From Ruminococcaceae bacterium D5 (GTDB lineage: Bacteria; Bacillota; Clostridia; Oscillospirales; Ruminococcaceae): 64,000 bases of DNA. The notes beneath the pieces were generated by a model. The model did no database searches. It had not been told where the DNA came from and saw nothing but the letters and a program-made list of their open reading frames with translations. The DNA lies in NCBI GenBank assembly GCA_900113995.1, contig FORK01000015.1, positions 1-64,000 on the forward strand, read 5' to 3'. Of this stretch, positions 52,187 through 61,131 are shown piece by piece; within the stretch, counting starts at the first letter, position 1; every line of letters starts with the position of its first letter. The translations under genes were made by a program, and so were the position numbers.

Positions 52187-53713
52187 ATGCAGATGCCGTT
52201 ATCCGCCCTTTTCGCGGGCGTTCCCACTCTATCGCCCCTGCCCGCTCTCGAAGCGGCGCACATCACCTCCGACACCCGTCAGGTTTCCGCGGGGAGCATC
52301 TTCTTCTGCATCCGCGGCTTCACCCACGACGGGCACGACTTTGCCGCCAAGGCCCTCGAGCTGGGGGCCGCCGCCGTTGTCTGCGAGCGCAGCCTTGATC
52401 TTGGCGGGCGCCAGATTCTTGTGCCGGACACCCACGAAGCCTACGCCCTCTGCTGCGCCAACCTCTTCGGCAACCCTCAGCGGAGGCTCCGGCTCGTCGG
52501 GGTAACCGGAACGAACGGAAAGACCACCATCACCCATCTGATCCGCGACGTTTTGCAGGGACTCGGTCATAAAACCGGCCTGATCGGCACCATTGAAACC
52601 GACCTCGGCGGCGTCACCTTCCCCGCCAAATATACCACTCCCGACCCGCTGACCTTTTATTCGATCCTCGCGCAGATGGCCGACGCGGGCTGCGAATATG
52701 CGGTGATGGAGGTTTCCTCCCACGGGCTCGACCAAAAACGGGTAGCCGGCTGCCGCTTTGCGGTGGGGGTGTTTACCAATCTGACGCAGGACCATCTTGA
52801 TTACCATGGCACGATGGAGGCATACTTCCAGGCGAAGAAGAGTCTTTTTTCGCTCTGCGACGCGGGAGTTGTCAACCTCGACGATTCCTACGGGCGGCGG
52901 ATTGTTCAGGAGGCACCCTGCCCCATCAGAAGCTTTTCCACCTCGCAGGACTCGGCCGACTATACCGCCAAAAGCATCGAGCTGCGGGCGGACGGGAGCT
53001 CCTTCGCCTTTGTCGGCAGCGGTATGATTGCGCGGGTGAAAATCCCGGTTCCGGGTGAATTTTCGGTCTCCAACGCGATGGCCGCCATCGGCGCCTGTCT
53101 CGCGCTCGGCTGTGACCTGCAGAAAACCACAGCCCTGCTCGCCGGCTCCCACGGCGTTCCCGGGCGTTTTGAGGTGCTCAAAACCGGCACCCCCTACACC
53201 GTCATCCGCGATTACGCCCACACTCCGGACGCAATCGAGAAGGTCTTGTCGGCGCTGCGGGCCGTCACCCGCGGAAGAATCATGATTCTTTTCGGCTGCG
53301 CGGGCAACCGCGACCGAAAAAAGCGGGTCCACATGACCGATCTCGCGGCCCGGCTCGCTGATTTTGTGGTGCTGACCTCCGACAATCCCCGCAGCGAGGA
53401 CCCGATGCAGATCATCGAGGATGCCAAGCCGGGACTTTTGCAGCACAGCACCCCTTATACCATTATCCCCGACCGCTATGAGGCGATCGGCTGGGCTCTT
53501 TCCCACTGCCGGCAGGGGGACACCCTGCTTCTCGCCGGCAAGGGGCACGAGGACTATCAGGTCCTCAAGCATGGAACGATCCATTTTGATGAGCGCGAGG
53601 TTGTCGCCGAGCTGCTTGCCCGGGGAATTTCAGAAAAGACGGAGGACGAACAAGGTGGAACAGATGAGACTTTCGGAAATTGCCGGGGCGGTCGGCAGCA
53701 GCGTCAGCTTTGA
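52187..53713 (+). CDS. murE: UDP-MurNAc-tripeptide synthetase MurE (meso-DAP type)
   Basis: The 508-residue ligase has VTGTNGKTTITHLI near 106-119, the carbamylated-lysine region, and SDNPRSEDP near 398. The DNPR motif is the signature of meso-diaminopimelate-adding MurE. The normal C-terminal domain ends near residue 485. About 20 extra Gly/Gln-rich residues are read in overlap with murF. GGAAAGGAGCAACTACG precedes the ATG. Confidence 0.96.
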   Translation: MQMPLSALFAGVPTLSPLPALEAAHITSDTRQVSAGSIFFCIRGFTHDGHDFAAKALELGAAAVVCERSLDLGGRQILVPDTHEAYALCCANLFGNPQRRLRLVGVTGTNGKTTITHLIRDVLQGLGHKTGLIGTIETDLGGVTFPAKYTTPDPLTFYSILAQMADAGCEYAVMEVSSHGLDQKRVAGCRFAVGVFTNLTQDHLDYHGTMEAYFQAKKSLFSLCDAGVVNLDDSYGRRIVQEAPCPIRSFSTSQDSADYTAKSIELRADGSSFAFVGSGMIARVKIPVPGEFSVSNAMAAIGACLALGCDLQKTTALLAGSHGVPGRFEVLKTGTPYTVIRDYAHTPDAIEKVLSALRAVTRGRIMILFGCAGNRDRKKRVHMTDLAARLADFVVLTSDNPRSEDPMQIIEDAKPGLLQHSTPYTIIPDRYEAIGWALSHCRQGDTLLLAGKGHEDYQVLKHGTIHFDEREVVAELLARGISEKTEDEQGGTDETFGNCRGGRQQRQL

Positions 53714-55028
53714 TGCGCCGGTCCGCTCGGTGGTGACCGATTCCCGCAAGGCCTGCGCCGGGACCGTCTTTGTTGCGATCCGGGGCGAGGCGCTCGACGG
53801 GAACGACTTTGCCGCTCAGGCGCTTGCAAACGGAGCCGAGGCCGCGGTGGTGGAACGCCGCATGCCGGGTGCCGACCCCGCCCGCTGCATCCTCGTCCCC
53901 GACGGAAAGCGGGCGCTGATCAAAATCGGCGGCGCCTACCGCAGCCGGTTCCAAATCCCGTTTGTCGGGGTGACCGGCAGTGTCGGCAAGACCACCACCA
54001 AGGAATTCATCCATGCAGTACTTTCCGCAAAATACCACACTTTGAAAAATGAGGGCAACCAGAACAACGAGATCGGCGTTCCGAACACCCTCTTCAACCT
54101 CACTCCCCGCCACGAGACCGCCGTCATCGAGATGGGAATGAGCGGCTTCGGGGAAATCCGCGACCTCACCCTTGCCGTCCGGCCGTCGGTCGGGGTCATC
54201 ACCTCGATCGGTGTTTCTCACATTGAAATGCTCGGCAGCCGGGAAAACATCCTCAAGGCGAAGCTCGAGCTGCTGGAAGGAATGCCGGACGGTGCGCCGC
54301 TGCTGCTCTGCGGGGATAACGATCTGCTCGCCGCGGTGTGCTCCGACCGGCTGCGCGTCTGCCGCTACGGAATGGAAAATCAGGACTGTCAAATCCGCGC
54401 GGTGAACGTCGAACAGCATGGAGAGGACAGCACATCCTTTGTCATCGCCTCCCCCTGGGGAAGCCATACCGCCTCGATTCCGATCATTGGACGGCACAAT
54501 GTCCTCGATGCGCTCGCCGCCTTCGGAACCGGCTGCCTGCTCGGGATCGAGCCTGCCGCTGCCGCCGCCGCGCTTTCCTCCTACCGTTCCACCGGGATGC
54601 GGCAGAAGCAGGTGCCCTGGCACGGAGCCACCATCGTCGAGGACTGCTACAACTGTTCACCCGACTCGCTGCGCGCCGCCGCGCTGACCCTCGCCGCTTA
54701 TCCCTGCCGGGGCAAGCGGGTTCTCGTTCTTTCGGATATGCTCGAGCTCGGCGAAAACGCCGCTGCGATGCACCGGGAATGCGGCGCCTTTATCGCGCGG
54801 CAGGAAATCGACCTTCTGATGGCCTGCGGCCCTCTCTCGTCCGACACCATCGAAGGCGCCGACCGGGCGGGGATGGAGCGGTGCTGCCACTACCCCGACC
54901 AGTCCTCGATGGCGGAGGCGCTGCTTCATGCGATCCGCCCCGGAGATGTGGTCTGGTTCAAAGCCAGCCGCGGCATGAAGCTCGAAGATGTGATCCATAC
55001 TCTCTACCGGAAGGGGGAATCGCTTTGA
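53655..55028 (+). CDS. murF: UDP-MurNAc-tripeptide:D-Ala-D-Ala ligase MurF
   Basis: The 457-residue ligase has VTGSVGKTTTKEFI near 106-119, NEGNQNNEIGVPNTLF near 133-148, MGMSGFGEIRDL near 160 and the DCYNCSPDSLRAA block near 332. It adds D-Ala-D-Ala to the muropeptide. GTG 53655 (GGAGG 9 bases upstream) is preferred; ATG 53664 is an alternative. The start overlaps murE by 59 bases, and the stop overlaps mraY (TTGA). Confidence 0.95.
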   Translation: MEQMRLSEIAGAVGSSVSFDAPVRSVVTDSRKACAGTVFVAIRGEALDGNDFAAQALANGAEAAVVERRMPGADPARCILVPDGKRALIKIGGAYRSRFQIPFVGVTGSVGKTTTKEFIHAVLSAKYHTLKNEGNQNNEIGVPNTLFNLTPRHETAVIEMGMSGFGEIRDLTLAVRPSVGVITSIGVSHIEMLGSRENILKAKLELLEGMPDGAPLLLCGDNDLLAAVCSDRLRVCRYGMENQDCQIRAVNVEQHGEDSTSFVIASPWGSHTASIPIIGRHNVLDALAAFGTGCLLGIEPAAAAAALSSYRSTGMRQKQVPWHGATIVEDCYNCSPDSLRAAALTLAAYPCRGKRVLVLSDMLELGENAAAMHRECGAFIARQEIDLLMACGPLSSDTIEGADRAGMERCCHYPDQSSMAEALLHAIRPGDVVWFKASRGMKLEDVIHTLYRKGESL

Positions 55029-56035
55029 ACGGATATTTCGTCCTGGCAGCGGCCGCCTCCTTCGGTGTGACCGCCCTGCTCGGGCTCTGGCTGATCCCCT
55101 TTCTCCGCAGGCTCAAATATGGCCAGACGATCCTTGAGATCGGCCCGGCCTGGCACAAAAACAAGCAGGGAACCCCCACCATGGGCGGGCTGATGTTCAT
55201 CGCGGGAGTCCTCTGTGCGGTTGCCTCCTCCTTTTCGGCGGCTCTGCTCGCGCATCCTGAACTTGCCCAGGGCTACCACCGGATTCTCAACACCCGGCTG
55301 GTTGCGGGGTTGCTGATGGCGGTCGGCTTCTCGCTCATCGGCTTTGCCGACGACTATGTTAAGGTTGCCAAAAAGCAGAACCTCGGCCTGACCCCCGGGC
55401 AGAAGCTCGTCGTCCAGTTTCTTGTCGCCATCCTCTATCTCTGGAGCCTGATCGCCGCCGGAGACACCTCGACGGTGCTGTTTATCCCCTTCTTCGGCCA
55501 GCTTGCCCTTGCGCCCTGGCTTTACTACCCCCTCTGCGCGGTGGGAATCGTCTATATCGTGAACTCGGTCAACCTGACCGACGGACTCGACGGACTCGCG
55601 GCTTCGGTGACGGCGATGGCCTCCTTCGGTTTTCTCGCTGTGGCGATGCTGCTGCAAAATTTCCAGACCGAGCTTTTTGCCGTGGCGGTGGCCGGAGGCT
55701 GCATCGGCTTTTTGATCTACAACTTTTACCCCGCCAAGGTCTTCATGGGCGACACCGGCTCGATGTTTCTCGGCGGCTGTGTCGTGGCGATGGCCTTTGG
55801 AGTCGGCGCGCCGCTGCTGCTCGGTCTGATCGGCCTGATCTATATCTGCGAATCTCTGTCGGTGGTGATTCAGGTGATCAGCTTCAAGACGACCGGCAAA
55901 CGGATTTTTAAAATGAGCCCGATTCATCACCACTTTGAGATGTCCGGTTACACCGAGGTGCAGATCGGCTTTGCCTTCTCACTCATCACCGTCATCGGCT
56001 CGCTGCTGGCATTTCTCGCCGCCCGCGGCTTCTGA
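55025..56035 (+). CDS. mraY: Phospho-MurNAc-pentapeptide transferase MraY
   Basis: The 336-residue membrane enzyme with ten helices has GPAWHKNKQGTPTMGG near 40-55, IGFADDYVKVAKKQNLGL near 105-122, NSVNLTDGLDGLA near 180-192, FMGDTGSMFLGG near 241 and MSPIHHHFEMSGYTE near 297. It forms lipid I. TTG 55025 has GGAAGGGGGAATCGC upstream and overlaps the murF stop. Confidence 0.97.
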   Translation: MNGYFVLAAAASFGVTALLGLWLIPFLRRLKYGQTILEIGPAWHKNKQGTPTMGGLMFIAGVLCAVASSFSAALLAHPELAQGYHRILNTRLVAGLLMAVGFSLIGFADDYVKVAKKQNLGLTPGQKLVVQFLVAILYLWSLIAAGDTSTVLFIPFFGQLALAPWLYYPLCAVGIVYIVNSVNLTDGLDGLAASVTAMASFGFLAVAMLLQNFQTELFAVAVAGGCIGFLIYNFYPAKVFMGDTGSMFLGGCVVAMAFGVGAPLLLGLIGLIYICESLSVVIQVISFKTTGKRIFKMSPIHHHFEMSGYTEVQIGFAFSLITVIGSLLAFLAARGF

Positions 56036-56098
56036 TCCGCCGTTCTCCGGCTGCGCACAGCCCGATTCATCCGATTCCGAAAGGAGTGAACACCAACC

Positions 56099-57250
56099 GT
56101 GGCTTCTCAGCGTCCCGCAAAGCATCCTCCCCGGACGGTCAACGGGCCGATGGACGCAACCTTTTTGATCATTGTTCTGGTGCTCGTCTCGTTCGGGCTG
56201 ATAATGATGTTCTCAGCGAGCTACGCCAACGCCTTCTACCTCAAGGGCAACTCGCTTTTCTATATCTCCCGGCAGCTTCCCGCCGCGGCGTTCGGCATCT
56301 TTGTCATGCTCGTCGCATCGCGGGTGGATTACCGCATCTTCAAACCGCTGGCCTTTCCTCTCTACCTCGTTTCGCTGGTTCTGCTGGTGATCGTCCTGTT
56401 TATGAAGCCGCTGAACAACGCGCGGCGCTGGATCTTTATCGGGCCGATCAACTTTCAGCCCTCTGAGATTGCAAAATTCGCGGTTGTCATCTTCTTTGCG
56501 GCCCTGATCTGCAAAAACTACCAGAAGATGACCACCTTCCAATACGGCATCGGCGTTTTTCTCCTCGCTCTCGCCCCGGTCGTTCTTCTGATGATCAAGG
56601 AGCCCCACCTTTCCGGAACCGTCCTGATTATCTCGCTGGGCGCGGTCATGATGTTCATCGGCGGCACCGATGTGCGCTGGTTTATCGCGGGCGGCATCGT
56701 CGCGGTGGCGGGAATTGCGGCGGTCATCATCGAACCGGATCTTCTCACCGTCCTCGCGCACTACGCCGGAGAACGGATTGAAATCTGGCTCGACCCCTTC
56801 TCCGATCCGATTGACGCAGGGTTCCAGACGGTGCAGTCGCTCTATGCCATCGGGTCCGGCGGGCTGATGGGGGCGGGCATCGGCGCCTCGCGTCAGAAAT
56901 ACCTCTACCTGCCCGAGCCGTACAATGACTTTATCTTCGCCATCGTCTGCGAGGAGCTTGGATTTGTCGGCGCGGTGGTCATCATCGGCATTTTTGTTCT
57001 GCTGATTTGGCGCGGCTTCGTCATTGCCACCCGCTGCCCCGACCGCTTCGGCTCCTTGGTCGCGGCCGGACTGACCGCCCAGGTCGGGCTGCAAACCCTG
57101 CTCAACATCGCGGTTGTCACCAACACCCTGCCGAACACCGGCATCAGCCTGCCCTTCTTCTCCTACGGGGGCACCAGTCTGGTCATGCTGCTCGGGGAGA
57201 TGGGGGTCATCCTGTCGATCTCCCGCAAAACCCCCATCGAAAAGGAATAG
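56099..57250 (+). CDS. ftsW: FtsW/SpoVE-family SEDS glycosyltransferase
   Basis: The 383-residue protein has about ten membrane helices. RRWIFIGPINFQPSEIAKFA near 118-137 and the C-terminal NTGISLPFFSYGGTSLVMLL near 345-364 are SEDS signatures. It polymerises septal or spore peptidoglycan with the class B PBP encoded upstream. GTG start follows AAAGGAGTG. It directly follows mraY; the murD that often separates them is absent. Confidence 0.94.
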   Translation: MASQRPAKHPPRTVNGPMDATFLIIVLVLVSFGLIMMFSASYANAFYLKGNSLFYISRQLPAAAFGIFVMLVASRVDYRIFKPLAFPLYLVSLVLLVIVLFMKPLNNARRWIFIGPINFQPSEIAKFAVVIFFAALICKNYQKMTTFQYGIGVFLLALAPVVLLMIKEPHLSGTVLIISLGAVMMFIGGTDVRWFIAGGIVAVAGIAAVIIEPDLLTVLAHYAGERIEIWLDPFSDPIDAGFQTVQSLYAIGSGGLMGAGIGASRQKYLYLPEPYNDFIFAIVCEELGFVGAVVIIGIFVLLIWRGFVIATRCPDRFGSLVAAGLTAQVGLQTLLNIAVVTNTLPNTGISLPFFSYGGTSLVMLLGEMGVILSISRKTPIEKE

Positions 57251-57326
57251 CCCCCTTCCGCGGCCGCGGTCCATCCTGTGGATTTTCCGATTTTATAAGC
57301 CTTTGTCAAGAATGGAGTGCCTGCAC

Positions 57327-58454
57327 ATGAAAATCCTGTTCGCCTGCGGCGGTACCGCCGGACATATCAACCCCGCGCTCTCGGTTGCGGATTCGCTCTG
57401 TGCCCGATATCCCGGCACCGAAGTGCTGTTTGCGGGCAACCCCAGGGGGATGGAGGCGCGGCTCATCCCCAAGGCGGGCTACCCCTTCGCGCCGATCGAG
57501 GTAGCGGGAATCCAGCGCAAGCTCACCCTCGAAAACATCGGCCGTAATTTCAGCGCCCTCTGCCTGCTGGCAAAGAGCGGACCACGCGCCGCCTCGATCA
57601 TCAGGGGCTTTGGGCCGGATGTCGTCATGGGGACCGGCGGCTATGTCAGCGGGCCGATCGTCCGCAAGGCCCACCAGCTCGGCTGCAAGACGATTACCCA
57701 TGAACAAAACGCCTTCCCGGGGGTGACCACCAAGCTGCTCGCGCCGGACGTTGACCGGCTTCTTCTGGCGATGGAGGGCGCGGCAAAGCACCTGCATCTC
57801 AAGAATCCGGACAAGCTGCGCGTCACCGGCAACCCGGTGCGGGAGGCGATCTTCTCGGCTGACCGCGAGGTTTCGCGGATGCGCCTCGGAGTGGACGGCC
57901 GCATCTGCATCCTCTCGTTCGGCGGGAGCCTCGGCGCGACGCGGATCAATGAAGCGGTCGCCGACGTCATGGCCTGGCACCGCGGCAAAGCGAACATCCA
58001 CCATATCCACGCGACCGGCAGCTACGACCACGAGGATTTTCTGGGGTGGATGCGCGACAAAGGACTGGACCTTGAGGGAAATCCCCATCTCGACGTGCGG
58101 GAGTACATCGACAACATGCCCACCTGCCTCGCGGCGGCCGATCTCGTCATCTGCCGCGCGGGAGCGATCACCCTTTCGGAGCTTGAGTGCGCCGGGCGTG
58201 CCTCAATCCTCATCCCTTCCCCGAACGTCGCGGAAAACCACCAGTTCCACAACGCGATGGAGCTCGTCGAGCGCGGTGCGGCGGAAATTCTCGAAGAAAA
58301 GGATCTCACCGGTCCCACCCTCATCTCGCTGCTTCAGCGCCTGACCGGCGATCCGGCGCGTCTCGCCGCGCTGGGCCGCGCCGCCGCCTCGCTCGCCATC
58401 CGGGACGCCAACGAGCGGATTATCGCCGAAATCCTCGATCTGGCCGGAAAATAG
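57327..58454 (+). CDS. murG: UDP-GlcNAc:lipid I GlcNAc transferase MurG
   Basis: The 375-residue GT28 enzyme has FACGGTAGHINPALSVADSL near 5-24, GTGGYVSGPIV near 97, THEQNAFPGVTTKLLA near 122, GGSLGATRINEAV near 198, and the GAITLSELECAGRASILIPS donor-binding block near 277. It makes lipid II at the inner membrane face. ATG 57327 follows GGAGTGCCTGCAC. Confidence 0.97.
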   Translation: MKILFACGGTAGHINPALSVADSLCARYPGTEVLFAGNPRGMEARLIPKAGYPFAPIEVAGIQRKLTLENIGRNFSALCLLAKSGPRAASIIRGFGPDVVMGTGGYVSGPIVRKAHQLGCKTITHEQNAFPGVTTKLLAPDVDRLLLAMEGAAKHLHLKNPDKLRVTGNPVREAIFSADREVSRMRLGVDGRICILSFGGSLGATRINEAVADVMAWHRGKANIHHIHATGSYDHEDFLGWMRDKGLDLEGNPHLDVREYIDNMPTCLAAADLVICRAGAITLSELECAGRASILIPSPNVAENHQFHNAMELVERGAAEILEEKDLTGPTLISLLQRLTGDPARLAALGRAAASLAIRDANERIIAEILDLAGK

Positions 58455-58610
58455 CATCCTGCCGCATTCCTTTTGACGCCGTTCTGCACCCGTTTCTCAC
58501 CACCCGCCGCAAGCCCGCATAAGATGGGGTGAAAGAGCATTTCGCACCGTCTGAGGGGCGTTTTCCGAAGAGGGGACGCCTTTCCCGGTTTTGTAAGGAG
58601 GAAACGGTCG

Positions 58611-59861
58611 ATGCAACGACTACTGATTGACGGCGGGCGGCGTCTGGAGGGCGAAGTCCCCATCCACGGTGCAAAAAACGCCGTTTTGCCCATCCTCGCG
58701 GCCACCCTGCTCGGCGGCAGGTCGACCCTCTATAACTGCCCCGCCCTTTCGGATGTCGATGCGGCCGGAAAGATCCTCGCCATGCTCGGCTGCATTCTGG
58801 AACGGCAGGACGACAGGATCACCGTCGATGCGCGGGACATCACCTATCTCGACCTGCCCGAACAGCTCATGCGGGAGATGCGTTCCTCGATCCTCTTCCT
58901 TGGCGCGATTCTCGCCCGCTGCGGCCGGGCCTGCCTCTCCTTCCCCGGCGGCTGTGAACTGGGCGCGCGCCCGATCGACCTGCACATCGAAGGGCTGCGG
59001 CGGCTCGGCGCGTCGATCGTGGAGGAGCACGGCTGTCTCCGCTGCAGGATTGACGGCCGGTTCCGCGGCGCCGAAATCACCCTGCCCTTCCCGAGCGTCG
59101 GCGCAACCGAAAACATCCTGCTTGCAGCAGTCACCGCCGAGGGGCGTACCATCCTGCACAACGCCGCGCGCGAGCCGGAAATCTGCGACCTTGCAGACTT
59201 TCTCAATGCCTGCGGAGGAGCGGTCACCGTCGAAGGGGACTGCATCACCGTCGAGGGGGTCGAGGCGCTGCACGACGGCGTGCACCGGGTGATTCCCGAC
59301 CGGATCGAAGCCGCCACCTACCTCTGCGCAGGCGCGGCGACCGGCGGGGAGCTGCTGCTCGCGGGTGTCTGTCCCCGGCATCTTTCCGCCGTCCTGCCGA
59401 TGCTCGAAAAAGCGGGCTGCCGGATTGAAGCCGGAGAAAACAGCATCCATCTGCGGGCACCCGCAAGGCTTTCCGCCGTCGATTCGGTCAAAACCATGCC
59501 CTACCCCGGCTTTCCCACCGACGCGCAGGCTCCGCTGATGGCGGCGCTCTGCACCGCGCAGGGCACCAGCATGTTCGTCGAGAATATCTTTGAAGCGCGA
59601 TACAAGCACGTCGGAGAACTCCTGCGGATGGGCGCGCGAATCGAAGTGGAGGGCCGGGTCGCGCTGGTGCGCGGGGTGGAATCCCTCTCGGGCGCAAACC
59701 TCTGCTGCACCGATCTGCGGGGGGGAGCGGCGATGGTCATCGCGGCGCTCGCCGCCGAAGGCCGCAGCACCCTGATCGGCCTGCGCCACATCGACCGGGG
59801 CTATCAGGACCTCGAGCAGGGCCTGTGCCGGGTCGGAGCCAAGATTTCCAGAGAAAGGTAG
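58611..59861 (+). CDS. murA: UDP-GlcNAc 1-carboxyvinyltransferase MurA
   Basis: The 416-residue enzyme has VPIHGAKNAVLPILAATLLG near 16-35 with the KN substrate-binding pair. The fosfomycin-reactive cysteine lies in FPGGCELGARPIDLHI near 114-129, and PYPGFPTDAQAPLMA and RYKHVGEL come later. It commits UDP-GlcNAc to peptidoglycan synthesis. GTAAGGAGGAAACGGTCG precedes the ATG. A second MurA copy elsewhere is common in Firmicutes. Confidence 0.97.
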   Translation: MQRLLIDGGRRLEGEVPIHGAKNAVLPILAATLLGGRSTLYNCPALSDVDAAGKILAMLGCILERQDDRITVDARDITYLDLPEQLMREMRSSILFLGAILARCGRACLSFPGGCELGARPIDLHIEGLRRLGASIVEEHGCLRCRIDGRFRGAEITLPFPSVGATENILLAAVTAEGRTILHNAAREPEICDLADFLNACGGAVTVEGDCITVEGVEALHDGVHRVIPDRIEAATYLCAGAATGGELLLAGVCPRHLSAVLPMLEKAGCRIEAGENSIHLRAPARLSAVDSVKTMPYPGFPTDAQAPLMAALCTAQGTSMFVENIFEARYKHVGELLRMGARIEVEGRVALVRGVESLSGANLCCTDLRGGAAMVIAALAAEGRSTLIGLRHIDRGYQDLEQGLCRVGAKISRER

Positions 59862-59870
59862 CCTCAAAGC

Positions 59871-60965
59871 ATGGGAAGAAAAAAAAGCCCAGTCGGGCAG
59901 CGGTCCCATTCGGCCGCCGCAAGGCGCAGAAAAAAGAATGAACGGAAATACGCCTTCACCTGCTGCGTTGTCCTGCTGCTTCTGCTGAGCGTCGGAGCTG
60001 CCCTTTCGCTGACTGTCTTTTTTCCGATTGAGACAATTTCTGTCTCGGGCAGCACCCGCTATGCCGAGGGAGACCTGATGGAAGCGTCCGGTCTCAAAAC
60101 GGGGGATAATATCCTCTGTTTTCGCGCCTCCGCGGCCGGCGACCGGCTGGTGGAGCGTTTTCCCTACATTGAGCGTGCGCGGGTTACCCGCGTGTTTCCG
60201 GATACCGTTTCGATTCAGGTCACCGAGTCTGAGGTTAACACAGCGATTGAAACCGACGAGGGCTATCTGCTTCTGAGCGAGCGCGGACGGATTCTCGAAG
60301 GGCCGAATCCCTATCCGCCCGACGGCTGTCCCCGGATCATCGGCTTCCATCTCTCGGGCACTCCCGCGCCCGGCAGCTATCTGCCGAAAACAGAGCAGGA
60401 ACGCTTCGACCTTCTGCGCGAAATCGAAGCCGGGCTGCGGGAAAACGAGCTTTCTCCCATCAGTGTCATCGACCTGCGGGACCTGATCGAAATGCGTCTG
60501 CTCTACGACGGGCGGCTGGCAATCAAGCTCGGCAGCAGAATCGACCTTCCTTACAAGCTGCGGGCCGCCGCCGAGGTCATCCGCCTGTCGGTGGATTCCA
60601 AGACGGTCGGCACCCTCGACGTTTCGGTGCGCCCCACCATGCGTCTGCGGGAAATCAATCTCTACGCGGCCGACGTGTGGCCGTTTCCCGAGTCGATGCG
60701 CGGCGATTATGAGCGCGCAATCCCCAAAATCAGGCCGACGGTTCCCAAGCCGCCGGAGGCTTCCCTCTCCGCTCCGGCAGAGAGTCTGCCTCCCGCTTCC
60801 CCGAAGCAGCCCGAAGCAGAGCTGCCCGGCAGCAAGGCGGAGACGCCCGGCGGTGAAGCGGAGGAGGTATCCCCCTCCGAAGCCCCGGAAGAGGCGCCGC
60901 AGGAGGAAGAAGAAGAAACCTCCGACGACGAGGAGCTTCCGCCCCTCACCGTCATAGAAGCCTGA
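59871..60965 (+). CDS. ftsQ: Cell division protein FtsQ/DivIB
   Basis: The 364-residue bitopic protein has a basic cytoplasmic N-terminus, one helix (about 25-46) and a POTRA domain (ETISVSGSTRYAEGDLMEAS near 54-73, through YIERARVTRVFPDTVSIQV). A beta domain follows, then an acidic Pro/Glu-rich tail (about 285-364) which is longer than usual. It is part of the FtsQ-FtsL-DivIC septal complex. It starts 10 bases after murA. Confidence 0.92.
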   Translation: MGRKKSPVGQRSHSAAARRRKKNERKYAFTCCVVLLLLLSVGAALSLTVFFPIETISVSGSTRYAEGDLMEASGLKTGDNILCFRASAAGDRLVERFPYIERARVTRVFPDTVSIQVTESEVNTAIETDEGYLLLSERGRILEGPNPYPPDGCPRIIGFHLSGTPAPGSYLPKTEQERFDLLREIEAGLRENELSPISVIDLRDLIEMRLLYDGRLAIKLGSRIDLPYKLRAAAEVIRLSVDSKTVGTLDVSVRPTMRLREINLYAADVWPFPESMRGDYERAIPKIRPTVPKPPEASLSAPAESLPPASPKQPEAELPGSKAETPGGEAEEVSPSEAPEEAPQEEEEETSDDEELPPLTVIEA

Positions 60966-61001
60966 TCTGCAAAAGAAATTTCAAATCCCCGGTGCAGGAT
61001 A

Positions 61002-61030
61002 TTGCGCCGCAAATGCGTTCGTGTTAAAAT
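61002..61030 (+). promoter_or_regulatory. Internal promoter for ftsZ
   Basis: TTGCGC (61002-61007), 17-base spacer, TAAAAT (61025-61030), about 100 bases before ftsZ. Confidence 0.65.
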
Positions 61031-61131
61031 AATGAATATGTATAAACATCCGTCGGGATGTCCGGCGGACAAGCCTTGCAGATTTTGATTTCCACCTCCC
61101 AGCGGGGGATAAAATAGAGGAGGACGGTTAA

